Shown in pieces: positions 8,374 to 16,195 of a DNA stretch of 27,350 nt. The translations under genes were made by a program, and so were the position numbers. Numbering within the stretch: position 1 is the first letter of the stretch; every line of letters begins with the position of its first letter. The stretch comes from a virus: IMG/VR virus record IMGVR_UViG_3300020467_000034, positions 1 through 27,350 of that record. One strand, 5' to 3'. Below the pieces are notes generated by a model, which worked only from the letters and a program-made list of their open reading frames with translations, was not told where the DNA came from and did no database searches.

Positions 8374-8604
8374 TTACCAATCAGGGTAAGACCAATGAGA
8401 AATACGTTTTTCTTTAGTTCTAGATTTTAATATTCTTCTTATTGTGCATAGTTTGCACTCATAAGAATATGATGATGCAACTGGTCCTCGATCCTTTCTA
8501 GTTCTATAGTATCCATCTATTAAATTCTTCTCTTCTCCACATATTCTACATTTCCTATCAGACAGTAATAAATGCCCTAATTTTATTTGGGAATCTAATT
8601 CCAT
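8374..8604 (-). CDS. Small protein with two CxxC motifs (zinc ribbon-like)
   Basis: I choose the ATG at 8604, which gives 76 residues starting MELDSQIKLG. It overlaps the NifU-like stop by one base (TAATG), a normal coupled start; a longer reading from 8697 would run inside the NifU-like gene and is unlikely. The protein has CRIC (residues 19-22) and CKLC (50-53), the spacing of a small treble-clef or zinc ribbon like the N-terminal part of phage HNH nucleases. No HNH catalytic His pair follows; the protein ends soon after in a basic stretch and WSYPDW. It could be a nucleic-acid-binding protein or the remnant of a homing nuclease. Function unknown. Confidence 0.7.
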   Translation of the reverse strand: MELDSQIKLGHLLLSDRKCRICGEEKNLIDGYYRTRKDRGPVASSYSYECKLCTIRRILKSRTKEKRISHWSYPDW

Positions 8605-8840
8605 TATAATACTTGAATAACTGCTACCACATCTGGTATCTCCATCATTAGTTTCTTTTCTATGCCTTGTTTCAATGTCATGGTACTCATAGCACATGTC
8701 TCACATGCACCACCCAATTTTACTTTAACGTATCCTGTTTCGTATTCGATATCATAAAGTTGAAGGTATCCACCATCAGCTTCAATATAGGGAATAAGTT
8801 CCTCTAATACTTTAAGTACGTTTTCTTCTGTTAATTCCAT
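8604..8840 (-). CDS. NifU C-terminal-domain (Nfu) type Fe-S cluster protein
   Basis: This 78-residue protein consists of only an Nfu domain, which in cells binds a 4Fe-4S cluster between two subunits and passes it to target proteins. The conserved PYIEADGG (residues 17-24), VKVKLGGAC (38-46) and STMTLKQGIEKKL segments are present. The two cluster-binding cysteines are in C-E-T-C (46 and 49); the usual GSC...P around them is changed to ETCAM, but the CxxC itself is kept. The ATG follows the gp17 stop directly (TAAATG), and its stop overlaps the next gene, so it is translated with the terminase. It may be an auxiliary metabolic gene acting on host Fe-S proteins or may mature a phage Fe-S protein; sequence cannot decide. 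The family call is firm. Confidence 0.92.
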   Translation of the reverse strand: MELTEENVLKVLEELIPYIEADGGYLQLYDIEYETGYVKVKLGGACETCAMSTMTLKQGIEKKLMMEIPDVVAVIQVL

Positions 8841-10496
8841 TTAATAAGTATTCCACATATAATCCATGCCACCACCCTTATCTCCATATTCATCAGTAAA
8901 CCATCTATCACCCTCACCATCAACAAAATTATCTTCCTCAGTTCCATCTACAATAAAACCAAATGGAGCCATGTCTTGTTCTATTTGGTTTTTCTGTTCT
9001 TCATATAATCTTTTTCTTACGTCCTGATCAGTAAGTTCTTTAAAGTAATCTGTCTGCACTAACCATGCATAAATTACGAGGCACATAGCAAGGTCATCAT
9101 TACATCCTTCCTCTGCTTCAAAGGAATTATTTTTTTGTATAAATGTAGTTAATTCAGATATAATTTCATAATCATTAAATATTATTTTATCTGCCTCAAT
9201 AAGAGTTTTTAAATTAAGAGATCCTACCTTTTTAACAGTTTTGGACATCTTAACTCCAAGTTGAGTTTTCTTACCACTAAATCCTTGACCAACTATTTGA
9301 CCAGCACGTCCTCTCATGGAACACATTAATAAATTACTATATTCAAAATCAAAGTTTAGAATAGATGCTACCTGATCTCCAATATCATTTACCTCACACA
9401 TTATAAATGCGTTATTATAATTTTTTGCTACTTCCCAAATAAGATTGGGGAATAGCATTGGTTTAATTTCATTATTCCTATACTTACCTACTATTTTATG
9501 AGGGAACTGTGTAATATCAACTACAATAAATGCTGAGTAATCTGCATTTACTCCTCTTGCTACGTCAACAGTCATTACATAATCATGATCTTTCTTAACA
9601 TCTTCGTAAATATCTAAACCAGCATTTCTAGTTTGGGGATTTTCATAAACTAAAGTTCTTAATTTAGAAGGTGCGATAAGAGTATCAACAGATCCTAAGA
9701 ATTCGCATTCAAACTCAATCTTGAATTGTTGTTCTGAAGTGTTGGAAATAGTTTGTCTTTTCCATTCAGCATCTCTACCTGGAACTTCTGACCAGTGAAC
9801 ATCAGTTGGAATATATTCATTCTTACCCTTTTCTGCATCGTGCCAATACCTATAAAAATGATTCATACCATGAGGGGTAGAAACCATTATTACTTTTGTG
9901 CTTTTACCAGAAGTAATAGTAGGGTAAACACTAGCAAAGAAAGACTCAGCGATGTGATTGGGAACAAAAGCAAATTCATCCAAGAATAAGATATTGAAAG
10001 ACATACCCCTAACAGCACTAGCGGAAGTAGACGCAGCCAAGATTTTACTACCATTTTCTAACTCCAGTGATCCTTTGTTCCATGCAATTATACCTTGCTG
10101 CATCCATTTAGGTAAGTTTTCATATGCCGTTTGTAAACGACCTAATAAGTCTCTGGCAGTTGCTGCTTTGTTTGCAAGAATGCCAATATTAGTATTATCA
10201 TTAAACACTGCATAATGCAAGAGATATGATACAGACGTTGTAGATTTACCAGTCTGTCGTGGCATCTTACATATATTAAATCTATTCTCGTGGAATCTCT
10301 GAATTAATGTCTCCTGAAAATCGTAAGGTTTAAAAGGTACAAGACCTTCATCAAGAGAAACAATCTTTACATGTTGTTTTGCAAAGTAAACAGGATCTTC
10401 TTTGCATTTTACAAATTCAATAATTTGTTCCTGAGTAAACTCTTGAGCAACATTTGCTTTTTTTAAAAGGGGATTGCCTAAATAAATGTCATCCAT
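8841..10496 (-). CDS. gp17: Large terminase subunit gp17 (packaging ATPase and nuclease)
   Basis: This 551-residue protein is the motor that pumps DNA into the prohead and cuts headful ends. The N-terminal ATPase has a Walker A PRQTGKST (79-86, Lys84), a Walker B ILFLDE (169-174, Asp173 and Glu174) and a coupling motif STPHG (206-210). The C-terminal RNase H-like nuclease shows its acidic residues in TVDVARG (Asp311), CEVND (Glu368) and CNDDLAM (Asp467/Asp468). All key residues are intact and no intein or intron interrupts the gene, although T4-type terminases often carry one. T4 gp17 is 610 residues. An AGGAGG Shine-Dalgarno overlaps the end of the small upstream gene. The small subunit gene lies 4.2 kb away rather than next to it, as in T4. 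Confidence 0.97.
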   Translation of the reverse strand: MDDIYLGNPLLKKANVAQEFTQEQIIEFVKCKEDPVYFAKQHVKIVSLDEGLVPFKPYDFQETLIQRFHENRFNICKMPRQTGKSTTSVSYLLHYAVFNDNTNIGILANKAATARDLLGRLQTAYENLPKWMQQGIIAWNKGSLELENGSKILAASTSASAVRGMSFNILFLDEFAFVPNHIAESFFASVYPTITSGKSTKVIMVSTPHGMNHFYRYWHDAEKGKNEYIPTDVHWSEVPGRDAEWKRQTISNTSEQQFKIEFECEFLGSVDTLIAPSKLRTLVYENPQTRNAGLDIYEDVKKDHDYVMTVDVARGVNADYSAFIVVDITQFPHKIVGKYRNNEIKPMLFPNLIWEVAKNYNNAFIMCEVNDIGDQVASILNFDFEYSNLLMCSMRGRAGQIVGQGFSGKKTQLGVKMSKTVKKVGSLNLKTLIEADKIIFNDYEIISELTTFIQKNNSFEAEEGCNDDLAMCLVIYAWLVQTDYFKELTDQDVRKRLYEEQKNQIEQDMAPFGFIVDGTEEDNFVDGEGDRWFTDEYGDKGGGMDYMWNTY

Positions 10497-10505
10497 AATA
10501 ACCTC

Positions 10506-10649
10506 CTACATCATTTCATATTTTCCAAATTTTTGATCGTGTTCTCTAGTCTTTATTGTCATATCTAAAACTTTTTCTAATTGATCAACTTTCTTTTTTA
10601 AATTTTTAAGTTGATCCTCCTGCTTGGAGGAGTGGTTCTCCTGGGTCAT
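10506..10649 (-). CDS. 47-residue coiled-coil protein overlapping the preceding gene
   Basis: This reading frame starts at an ATG at 10649-10647 (MTQENHSSKQ), leaves the end of the 96-residue gene after a 44-base overlap in another frame and stops at TAG 10508-10506, two bases before the AGGAGG site of gp17. The product is very hydrophilic, with a heptad-like helix QLKNLKKKVDQLEKVLDM (residues 13-30) and a basic tail. It fills the otherwise empty 109-base gap before gp17, which is unusual for such a compact region, and it keeps an open frame across the gap; both support a real gene. No clear Shine-Dalgarno is obvious inside the overlap, though GGAG-like bases occur nearby. I do not recognise a family. 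Possible roles such as a terminase helper are guesses. Confidence 0.6.
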   Translation of the reverse strand: MTQENHSSKQEDQLKNLKKKVDQLEKVLDMTIKTREHDQKFGKYEMM

Positions 10650-10896
10650 AGTTGGAAACTTGGTAATTCCAGAGTTTAGCATTAGGATACACTTTTCTCA
10701 CTTGATCCTGTACTTCTCTGCGTGATGGTCTTTTAATTTGGGGGAAAAACATTTGTCGTACATAATTTTTTCCTCTCCAACTTAAATAAACAAAAATAAT
10801 ATTTCCCGTTCTTGCGTCTATTCTTGTAGCTTCATTTATGTGTGTGTAAGAATTGTTTTCACCTTTAGCACGAAAATTTTTATAATCAATCATCAT
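10606..10896 (-). CDS. Conserved-type protein of unknown function upstream of gp17
   Basis: This protein has 96 residues (start at MMID; the second ATG is equally possible). It is basic and aromatic-rich, with INEATRIDARTGNIIFVYLSW (split around residues 19-40), KNYVRQMFFPQIKRPSRREV and VRKVYPNAKLWNYQVSNYDP. The pattern of alternating hydrophobic residues followed by a helix (REVQDQVRKVYP) suggests a small alpha/beta fold. I see no catalytic motif. It has a strong AGGAGG Shine-Dalgarno and a late core at 10916-10922, so it starts the transcript that carries gp17, the NifU-like gene and the two-CxxC gene. I recall similar small genes next to gp17 in marine T4-like phages, but without a known function. 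Confidence 0.75.
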   Translation of the reverse strand: MMIDYKNFRAKGENNSYTHINEATRIDARTGNIIFVYLSWRGKNYVRQMFFPQIKRPSRREVQDQVRKVYPNAKLWNYQVSNYDPGEPLLQAGGST

Positions 10897-10915
10897 TAAA
10901 AACCTCCTACCATTA

Positions 10916-10922
10916 TATTTAG
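10916..10922 (-). promoter_or_regulatory. Late promoter core at the stop of the 133-residue gene
   Basis: The minus strand reads CGCTAAATATAATGG. The TAA inside CTAAATA is the stop codon of the preceding gene (10921-10919). The site lies 20 bases before the ATG of the 96-residue gene, with AGGAGG between. Confidence 0.58.
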
Positions 10923-11320
10923 CGTTTTGCTTCTGTTGCAGTGTATATTACTCTATAAGTAGTTGATGCTGTGGAAGAAGCATACCCTATAAGTCTTAAA
11001 TTTCCAGAATTAATATCTGCATTATATGTTGCTATTCCAATGGGTTCATTGATTGTCCCAAATTCAGAAAGATATACCTTACTTTGATCATGAATTACAT
11101 TAATATTAGTAATATTAAAATTATTACCTTGTTCTGCTTGTATTTGATAATTTACAGATCTATATGTATCAGTAGACAATGACACCAAAACTTTAGCATC
11201 CAAGCTAATTGATGTGGAAATAGAGGAACTTGTTTTCCCTATATTACTAAAATCCAAAGTATTGGTGTTTAGTGATGTTACTGAAAGATTTTGAACATCT
11301 GATCCTGTAATGTATGGCAT
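10919..11320 (-). CDS. Small beta-rich probable virion protein (133 residues)
   Basis: I cannot name it. The product is Ser/Thr/Asn-rich with regular hydrophobic alternation and almost no helix-forming stretches. The N-terminus LSVTSLNTNTLDFSNIG resembles the start of tail-associated proteins; the core reads YRSVNYQIQAEQGNNFNITN (about residues 53-72), VIHDQSKVYLSEFG, then GNLRLIGYASSTASTTYRVI near the C-terminus, which would suit a beta sandwich. It follows the 110-residue gene after a 5-base gap and precedes the gp17 transcript. Together with its two neighbours it forms a structural block inserted between the terminase genes. A virion role (tail or head surface) is inferred from context. 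Confidence 0.7.
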   Translation of the reverse strand: MPYITGSDVQNLSVTSLNTNTLDFSNIGKTSSSISTSISLDAKVLVSLSTDTYRSVNYQIQAEQGNNFNITNINVIHDQSKVYLSEFGTINEPIGIATYNADINSGNLRLIGYASSTASTTYRVIYTATEAKR

Positions 11321-11325
11321 GGTTA

Positions 11326-11658
11326 CTAATTAGCAGTTTCTAGGAGACTAACAATTATTTTAAGCATATTATTTGCACTCCCTGTGACCTTTAAAGAATC
11401 ACTAGTTTCTAATACTAATTTACCACTCATAGGAATTAAAGCATCCGCAATTGGAACAATTCCATTCTTTATAATTTCCGTTTCAGTACTAGATCTTATA
11501 TGCTTCAAAGTAACAGTAGCAGCTCCACCCCCAACATTTGTTATATGAGCATATAGAACAATAGCAGTGTATCCAGTTGGCGCAGTGTACACTGTCTGCT
11601 CACTTGTTGTTAATTCAAGTGTTACTGTTTGAAATCTATTTAGTGCTAACTGCGCCAT
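11326..11658 (-). CDS. Small beta-rich probable virion protein (110 residues)
   Basis: The 110-residue product has the pattern TAPTGYTAIVLYAHITNVGG (residues 25-44), AATVTLKHIRSSTETEII and GKLVLETSDSLKVTGSANNM, ending with LKIIVSLLETAN. Such short all-beta proteins, with an N-terminal extension, a TGYTAIV strand and a LETSDSL strand, occur near structural genes in many tailed phages, and I take this as one of them. Its fold is probably a jelly roll or Ig-like sandwich. Its ATG overlaps the region right behind the stop of the 1028-residue gene (one base between), so the three genes are read together. Which part of the particle it belongs to cannot be told from sequence. Confidence 0.72.
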   Translation of the reverse strand: MAQLALNRFQTVTLELTTSEQTVYTAPTGYTAIVLYAHITNVGGGAATVTLKHIRSSTETEIIKNGIVPIADALIPMSGKLVLETSDSLKVTGSANNMLKIIVSLLETAN

Positions 11659-11659
11659 A

Positions 11660-14600
11660 TTAACTTAGTGCTAAAATAAATGGTGTCATTTCAGAGAATA
11701 AACTCTTAGTGAAAGATCTTCCACTAATTGTACCAGTATTCTGATTAATTTGTAATCCGTCACCTATCCTAAAATTACCAGATTGATCGGTACTGGTATA
11801 AACCACTTTACCACCATTCTGCGTCACAACTTCATTTGCCTGAACAGTAACTCCTCCACGTTTGGGAGTAGCACTTGTAATATTATTTCCAGAACCAACA
11901 TACTCGAAAGTGTGTGAACTAGCAACAATTCTACTAAGTTGATAGAAATATGCTGTAGATCCAATTCCTACTGAATTGATTAGATTTTCATCTAATGTCA
12001 AAGTTGTGATTCCAGATACTACTGGGCTTGAACTATTTATTGTGTAATAAATCGGAGACATATTAGCAGTTGCAGATGCACCAGATCCACCTCCTCCACT
12101 AATAGTTACACTTGGAGTTGAAGTATATTGATTTCCACTACTAATCATTGTAATAGTAGAAATACTATCACCATCAAGAGTAGCAAATGCTGTAGCAGTT
12201 TCACCATTGGATCCACCAGGATCTGCCACAGTTATGGTAGGTGTAGATGTATAACCACTTCCTCCATTAGACACAGTAATAGTTTCTACTGATTTAAATA
12301 ACGTATCAAAATAAACTGCTTGTCCATCATAAGGTCTATCAATATCAACCTTTGCAGTCCCACCAGAGACATAGGTATGAGCAAGAGTAGATATACCAAC
12401 ATTTACTACAAACTTTCTAACAGTTGGTATTTCATCAACTTCAAATATATATGGATTCTTATGTGGATATGTTTTGTTACCGTATGTGCAATTTAATAAA
12501 ATACTAGAAAGAGTAACACCCATACCAACAACAAATCCATGATCTGAACTTGTAGTAATAGTAGCAATCCCAGTTGTATGGGTATAATCAAAATCTGATA
12601 TATTAATAGTTGGTGTACTTATATTAATTGTAATATTATCTTGAGACGCAGCTGCAGTAGAAGTAACCACTCCTGAGAATTGTAGATCTCCTGTTCCTCT
12701 TGCAACTAATCCAAAAGTACCAAAACTACAATTACTATTTGCAATATCTGCTTGACCACCCTTATCGCAAGTAACTGCTTCATCACAACAAATAGTGAAT
12801 AAAGAAACCAACTGAGCAAATCCACCATTAGTCACAGCAACACCAACACCACCTTGATTGTATTGAGTAAATGCATCAACATTCATTGCCTTCAATGATC
12901 TTGCCTGATCTCCATCTATACGAATACCAGTTCCTGTTGTAGTATCACTTGTACAGTTCTGAACATATGGACCTTTCCATTTACCACCACCCACATTTTC
13001 TGCTATTTCAGTGGTAGGAAAACCAACTGCAGCAGCAGGTGAAAGATGTCCACTAAATGTCATGTTTGCCAACTTACATCCCTTTCTTACATGGAATAAA
13101 TCTTTGGTAGAAGTATTTGGAAGAACTTTTACAGTTCTTTGATCATCTCCAACAATAGCAACAAATGCAGGAATTTCTATAGGATTTGTTTCAACATAAT
13201 TTCCAGAAAGAACTTTAACTGTAGTTCCTGATTGTGCAATACCAACCGCACTTGCAATGGTTAATTTTGCGTTATCAATTGAAGTTCCGTTATTATCATC
13301 GTTACCATCCTTTGCCACATATAAAACATTAGGTGCAGAGTTAATACCAGAAGCAGAAGAATCTATACTTACATTATCCCCAATTATAATTTGAGAATTA
13401 CTAATAGTAACAATACCAACACTAACCTGTTCTGCGTCACCATCAATCGTTACAGATGCTGAACCAACAGTCATCACTCCGACGACTCTAGCATTACCTG
13501 CAATAAAAAGATCACTACTACCAGTAATAATACCACTAATAGAAGCATCACCTGAAACTGTTAACGCACTAGATGCTGTTGTAGTTCCTATTCCAACATT
13601 AGAAGATGTATTAATACCTGTAGCATTTGATGTAAACTTCCCACCTCCAACACCAGTTAATGCTGATCCATCACCAACATAACTAGCAGCAGTTACAACA
13701 CCAGTAAATACTGCGGATGTAGCAGCAATACCAGTAACACTTATATTTGGAATACCAGTAAGTCCTTGAGAAGTTGTCGAGATCCCAGAAGTAGTTGCAT
13801 ATCCAGCAGTAGTCGCAGAAGTTGCGGTAGTTGCAGAAGTCGCAGTATCAGCATTACCACTTAAAGCACCACTAAAAGTAGTAGCAGTTATAACACCGAC
13901 GACTCTAGCATTACCTCCAATATAAAGATCACTCCTACCAGTAATAATACCAAGAGAATCTATATTTTCTACATCATTATAAGTTACAGTTCCAGCAGCA
14001 GAGATATTACCTGTCGTGAAAATATCACCTTGAATGTATAAAGCTGTATCTGCTCTTGCTATGGTTCCTACACCAACATTTTTAGTTGTATGAATTCCAG
14101 CACTTCCAACTGCCCATGTTCCAGCAGCACCTACTGGTTCAGCAGCAGGAGCAGTAGTAGTTCCAATAAACTTTCCAGTTGTACTATCATATGCAATTAG
14201 ATATCCATCAGTCTTTACAGAATTTCTATTAACATCATCTAAAAATTCAAACCTTACTTCACCTCCACCACCTTGTGCATTAACAAGGTTTTTAAGGTAT
14301 TCTAATTCACTTCTAATTTTTACAATCTCTGGATCATTTATATTCTCTCTTACTTCTTCCTTTGTTTTAACTTTCTCTAATGCCTTAAGTGCTTTATCTA
14401 CACTATCATCTTCCTCTTTTATTTCTTTTACTGCTGGTTTAGAAGGTTTTTTCTTACTTGATATTTCCTTTTCTAACTCCTTATAATCATCTTTCTTTTC
14501 TTCTACTTTTGTTTCAGAATATAACCATTCCTCAAGTGCTTTTGTTTGTCTTTTTTCCTTTTGTAATTTTTTCTTTTTTTCTATTTCATTTTCTTCCTTT

Positions 14601-14746
14601 TTCTTCTTATCTTTTACTACTTCCTTTGAAGCTTCGGAAAAAATAGAATCTACACTTACGTCTCCTATAATAGACTTAAGTTCATCCTCTTTTTCTTTTT
14701 TAGCCTTTCCTATAGAGGAAAAAAACTCATTTAGATCTTCTGTCAT
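11660..14746 (-). CDS. Large virion structural protein with coiled coil, fibre repeats and beta-helix
   Basis: This protein has 1028 residues in clear sections. Residues 1-155 are Lys/Glu-rich and probably coiled coil. A GGGGEVRFEFLDDVNRN linker follows at about 158-174. Residues about 175-460 hold fibre-type repeats: two copies of a SDL-(Y/F)-I-x-GNARVVGV unit, a TATSATTATSATTAGYATT stretch and NVGIGTT motifs. From about 472, LYVAKDGND..NGTS begins a right-handed beta-helix of the pectate-lyase type, with GTTVKVLSGNYVETNPI and later rungs. Two GxGYTSTP-type units occur near 815-890. The C-terminus has YTSTDQSGNFRIGDGLQINQ and ends PFILALS. This looks like a tail fibre, spike or other host-contact protein, with the coiled coil as anchor. 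Its ATG overlaps the gp16 stop (ATGA). No catalytic residues are evident. Confidence 0.85.
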   Translation of the reverse strand: MTEDLNEFFSSIGKAKKEKEDELKSIIGDVSVDSIFSEASKEVVKDKKKKEENEIEKKKKLQKEKRQTKALEEWLYSETKVEEKKDDYKELEKEISSKKKPSKPAVKEIKEEDDSVDKALKALEKVKTKEEVRENINDPEIVKIRSELEYLKNLVNAQGGGGEVRFEFLDDVNRNSVKTDGYLIAYDSTTGKFIGTTTAPAAEPVGAAGTWAVGSAGIHTTKNVGVGTIARADTALYIQGDIFTTGNISAAGTVTYNDVENIDSLGIITGRSDLYIGGNARVVGVITATTFSGALSGNADTATSATTATSATTAGYATTSGISTTSQGLTGIPNISVTGIAATSAVFTGVVTAASYVGDGSALTGVGGGKFTSNATGINTSSNVGIGTTTASSALTVSGDASISGIITGSSDLFIAGNARVVGVMTVGSASVTIDGDAEQVSVGIVTISNSQIIIGDNVSIDSSASGINSAPNVLYVAKDGNDDNNGTSIDNAKLTIASAVGIAQSGTTVKVLSGNYVETNPIEIPAFVAIVGDDQRTVKVLPNTSTKDLFHVRKGCKLANMTFSGHLSPAAAVGFPTTEIAENVGGGKWKGPYVQNCTSDTTTGTGIRIDGDQARSLKAMNVDAFTQYNQGGVGVAVTNGGFAQLVSLFTICCDEAVTCDKGGQADIANSNCSFGTFGLVARGTGDLQFSGVVTSTAAASQDNITINISTPTINISDFDYTHTTGIATITTSSDHGFVVGMGVTLSSILLNCTYGNKTYPHKNPYIFEVDEIPTVRKFVVNVGISTLAHTYVSGGTAKVDIDRPYDGQAVYFDTLFKSVETITVSNGGSGYTSTPTITVADPGGSNGETATAFATLDGDSISTITMISSGNQYTSTPSVTISGGGGSGASATANMSPIYYTINSSSPVVSGITTLTLDENLINSVGIGSTAYFYQLSRIVASSHTFEYVGSGNNITSATPKRGGVTVQANEVVTQNGGKVVYTSTDQSGNFRIGDGLQINQNTGTISGRSFTKSLFSEMTPFILALS
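13475..13953 (-). repeat. Direct repeat of about 60 bases inside the 1028-residue fibre gene
   Basis: Bases 13475-13534 and 13894-13953 are near-identical, both carrying CCGACGACTCTAGCATTACC followed by a shared AAGATCACT and CCAGTAATAATACCA. They encode the repeated peptide (S/R)SDL(Y/F)I(A/G)GNARVVGV(I/M)T. The high identity at DNA level, including third codon positions, points to a recent duplication or gene conversion between units 419 bases apart. Confidence 0.8.
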
Positions 14747-15162
14747 TTCTCCTCACTATTTTTCTTTATGAGTTTAGAAAGTTCAGCAGTAGATCCAACA
14801 AATAATGCATTAGTTACATTAGTTGGTCTTCTTGAAGATTCCTCTTCTACATCTTTAAGTTTTTTCTGAAGATCCATCAACTTATCAGTTGCATCAGAAA
14901 CACTCTTAATCAACTGTCCTGCAACCTCATATGCCCTTGGCATTTCACTGTCTTGTGCAAGTTCAAGAATACCATCAATAGCCTCTTGACCTTTCTCTAT
15001 TATACTATAAAGATTGCCACGAGTATACTCATAATCTCTTGTTATATCATCTTTAGTTAATCTATCTGGTTTTTCTTTTTTAACAACAGCATCTTCTTTC
15101 ATTACTTCCACTTCTGGAGTAACATTAAAAGTTTTATCTAATTTATCAAATTTTTGTGTCAT
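14743..15162 (-). CDS. gp16: Small terminase subunit gp16
   Basis: This 139-residue protein recognises DNA and regulates the gp17 motor as a ring oligomer. Its length is close to T4 gp16 (164). The N-terminal third is charged; DDITRDYEYTRGNLYSIIEKG (split, about residues 38-58) followed by GILELAQDSEMPRAYEVAGQ (about 65-84) is the typical pattern of T4-type small terminases, and LIKSVSDATDKLMDLQKKLKD forms the central oligomerising coiled coil. It follows gp15 after two bases and its stop overlaps the start of the fibre gene. In T4 it would overlap gp17; here three structural genes come between. Call based on pattern plus the gp15 neighbour. Confidence 0.9.
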   Translation of the reverse strand: MTQKFDKLDKTFNVTPEVEVMKEDAVVKKEKPDRLTKDDITRDYEYTRGNLYSIIEKGQEAIDGILELAQDSEMPRAYEVAGQLIKSVSDATDKLMDLQKKLKDVEEESSRRPTNVTNALFVGSTAELSKLIKKNSEEK

Positions 15163-15164
15163 AA

Positions 15165-16166
15165 TTATACCATACCATCAAATCCAAAATCATCACCAAA
15201 TTCAATAGCTGCATCATCACTATCACCTATCACTTTAACATCTGCTCCTAATACATGAGAAGCTGCTGTAGTATTATCCGAACCCCTGGTTACTGTTAAT
15301 TTATTACCAACTTTAGACTCTACATACATTTCTTCAGTGTCGATATAAATGTATGATTTAGCAGCAATAGCAGAAGCACTTCCTACTTCAATTTCTGTTT
15401 CGGTAGCATCAACATCTTCTGCTAGACTTGTAGTGATAGTATCTCCATATGCTTTAGTTGCTCTTGGAACAACACTATAAGACATTTCTCTAGAAGGTGC
15501 AGGAGTTTTTCCACCAGCAACATATCCAACAGTAACCTTCTTGATAATATCCTTGGTAGTATCTGTCTGAACAGGACCAAACATATACGTCTTAGCAGTA
15601 AATCGTAAAGTATAAATTAATGCTCTTCTACTAGAAAAATCACCTTCATAATCATCAGTAGTTGTAATGGAAGTAAGTACGACAGGAATATCTCTTTTCT
15701 CTCCAATAGTGCTTACCAAATCAACTGTCATTGTATACGCAGGTTGAAAATATGGAACTATTTGCTCCACTATCTGAAGCATATCGTCATTTAATTTTGT
15801 AAGAATATTAACTTCAAATTCCAAATTATAAGGAACTGGTAAATATGTCTTTGCTACCTTCTTTTTATCTGATACGACTGGACTTAAAAATGTTTGAGTA
15901 GTGGTAGATTTTCTACTTGAATCATAATTCAAACCAGTCATTTCAAATGACATTCTTGGTAATGTGATTTGAATAGACTTACTTAGATTGGGTTGTTGTT
16001 CTAATCTAGCTAAAAATTTCTGAACTGGACCATAAGCTAAAGGAACCTTAAGGTTACTTACAGTCGAATCAGAATCATTCGTATGTTTAATTGTGATGTC
16101 ATTAAACAAAGAACCAAACCCAATGATGGTCCTTCGCATAATTTCGTGATAAAAATATTCAAACAT
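15165..16166 (-). CDS. gp15: Tail completion and sheath stabiliser protein gp15
   Basis: This 333-residue protein caps the tail as a hexamer, locking the last sheath and tube rings and forming the surface that joins the neck. The N-terminus MFEYFYHEIMRRTIIGFGSL (1-20), FNDITIKH, VPLAYGPVQKFLARLEQQP and PRMSFEMTGLNYDSSRK match gp15, as do FEVNILTKLNDDMLQIVEQI and PYFQPAYTMTV. T4 gp15 is 272 residues; the extra length is a C-terminal module at about 252-310 with EIEVGSASAI, YIYIDTEEMYVES, NKLTVTRGSDNTTAASH and GADVKV, a compact beta unit seen in other phage structural proteins and also in the giant protein of this window. The tail end is acidic (DSDDAAIEFGDDFGFDG). A CTAAATA late core lies 30 bases ahead. 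Confidence 0.94.
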   Translation of the reverse strand: MFEYFYHEIMRRTIIGFGSLFNDITIKHTNDSDSTVSNLKVPLAYGPVQKFLARLEQQPNLSKSIQITLPRMSFEMTGLNYDSSRKSTTTQTFLSPVVSDKKKVAKTYLPVPYNLEFEVNILTKLNDDMLQIVEQIVPYFQPAYTMTVDLVSTIGEKRDIPVVLTSITTTDDYEGDFSSRRALIYTLRFTAKTYMFGPVQTDTTKDIIKKVTVGYVAGGKTPAPSREMSYSVVPRATKAYGDTITTSLAEDVDATETEIEVGSASAIAAKSYIYIDTEEMYVESKVGNKLTVTRGSDNTTAASHVLGADVKVIGDSDDAAIEFGDDFGFDGMV

Positions 16167-16195
16167 TTAAAGTCTCGGTACACTACCTGATAAAA

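Noticed and set aside
8605-8697. Longer N-terminus for the two-CxxC protein from an ATG at 8697
   Set aside because: It would overlap the NifU-like gene by 94 bases, while the ATG at 8604 is perfectly placed at its stop codon.
12034-12040. ATAAATA core within the fibre gene
   Set aside because: It is deep inside a coding region with the next start almost 400 bases away; probably chance in AT-rich sequence.
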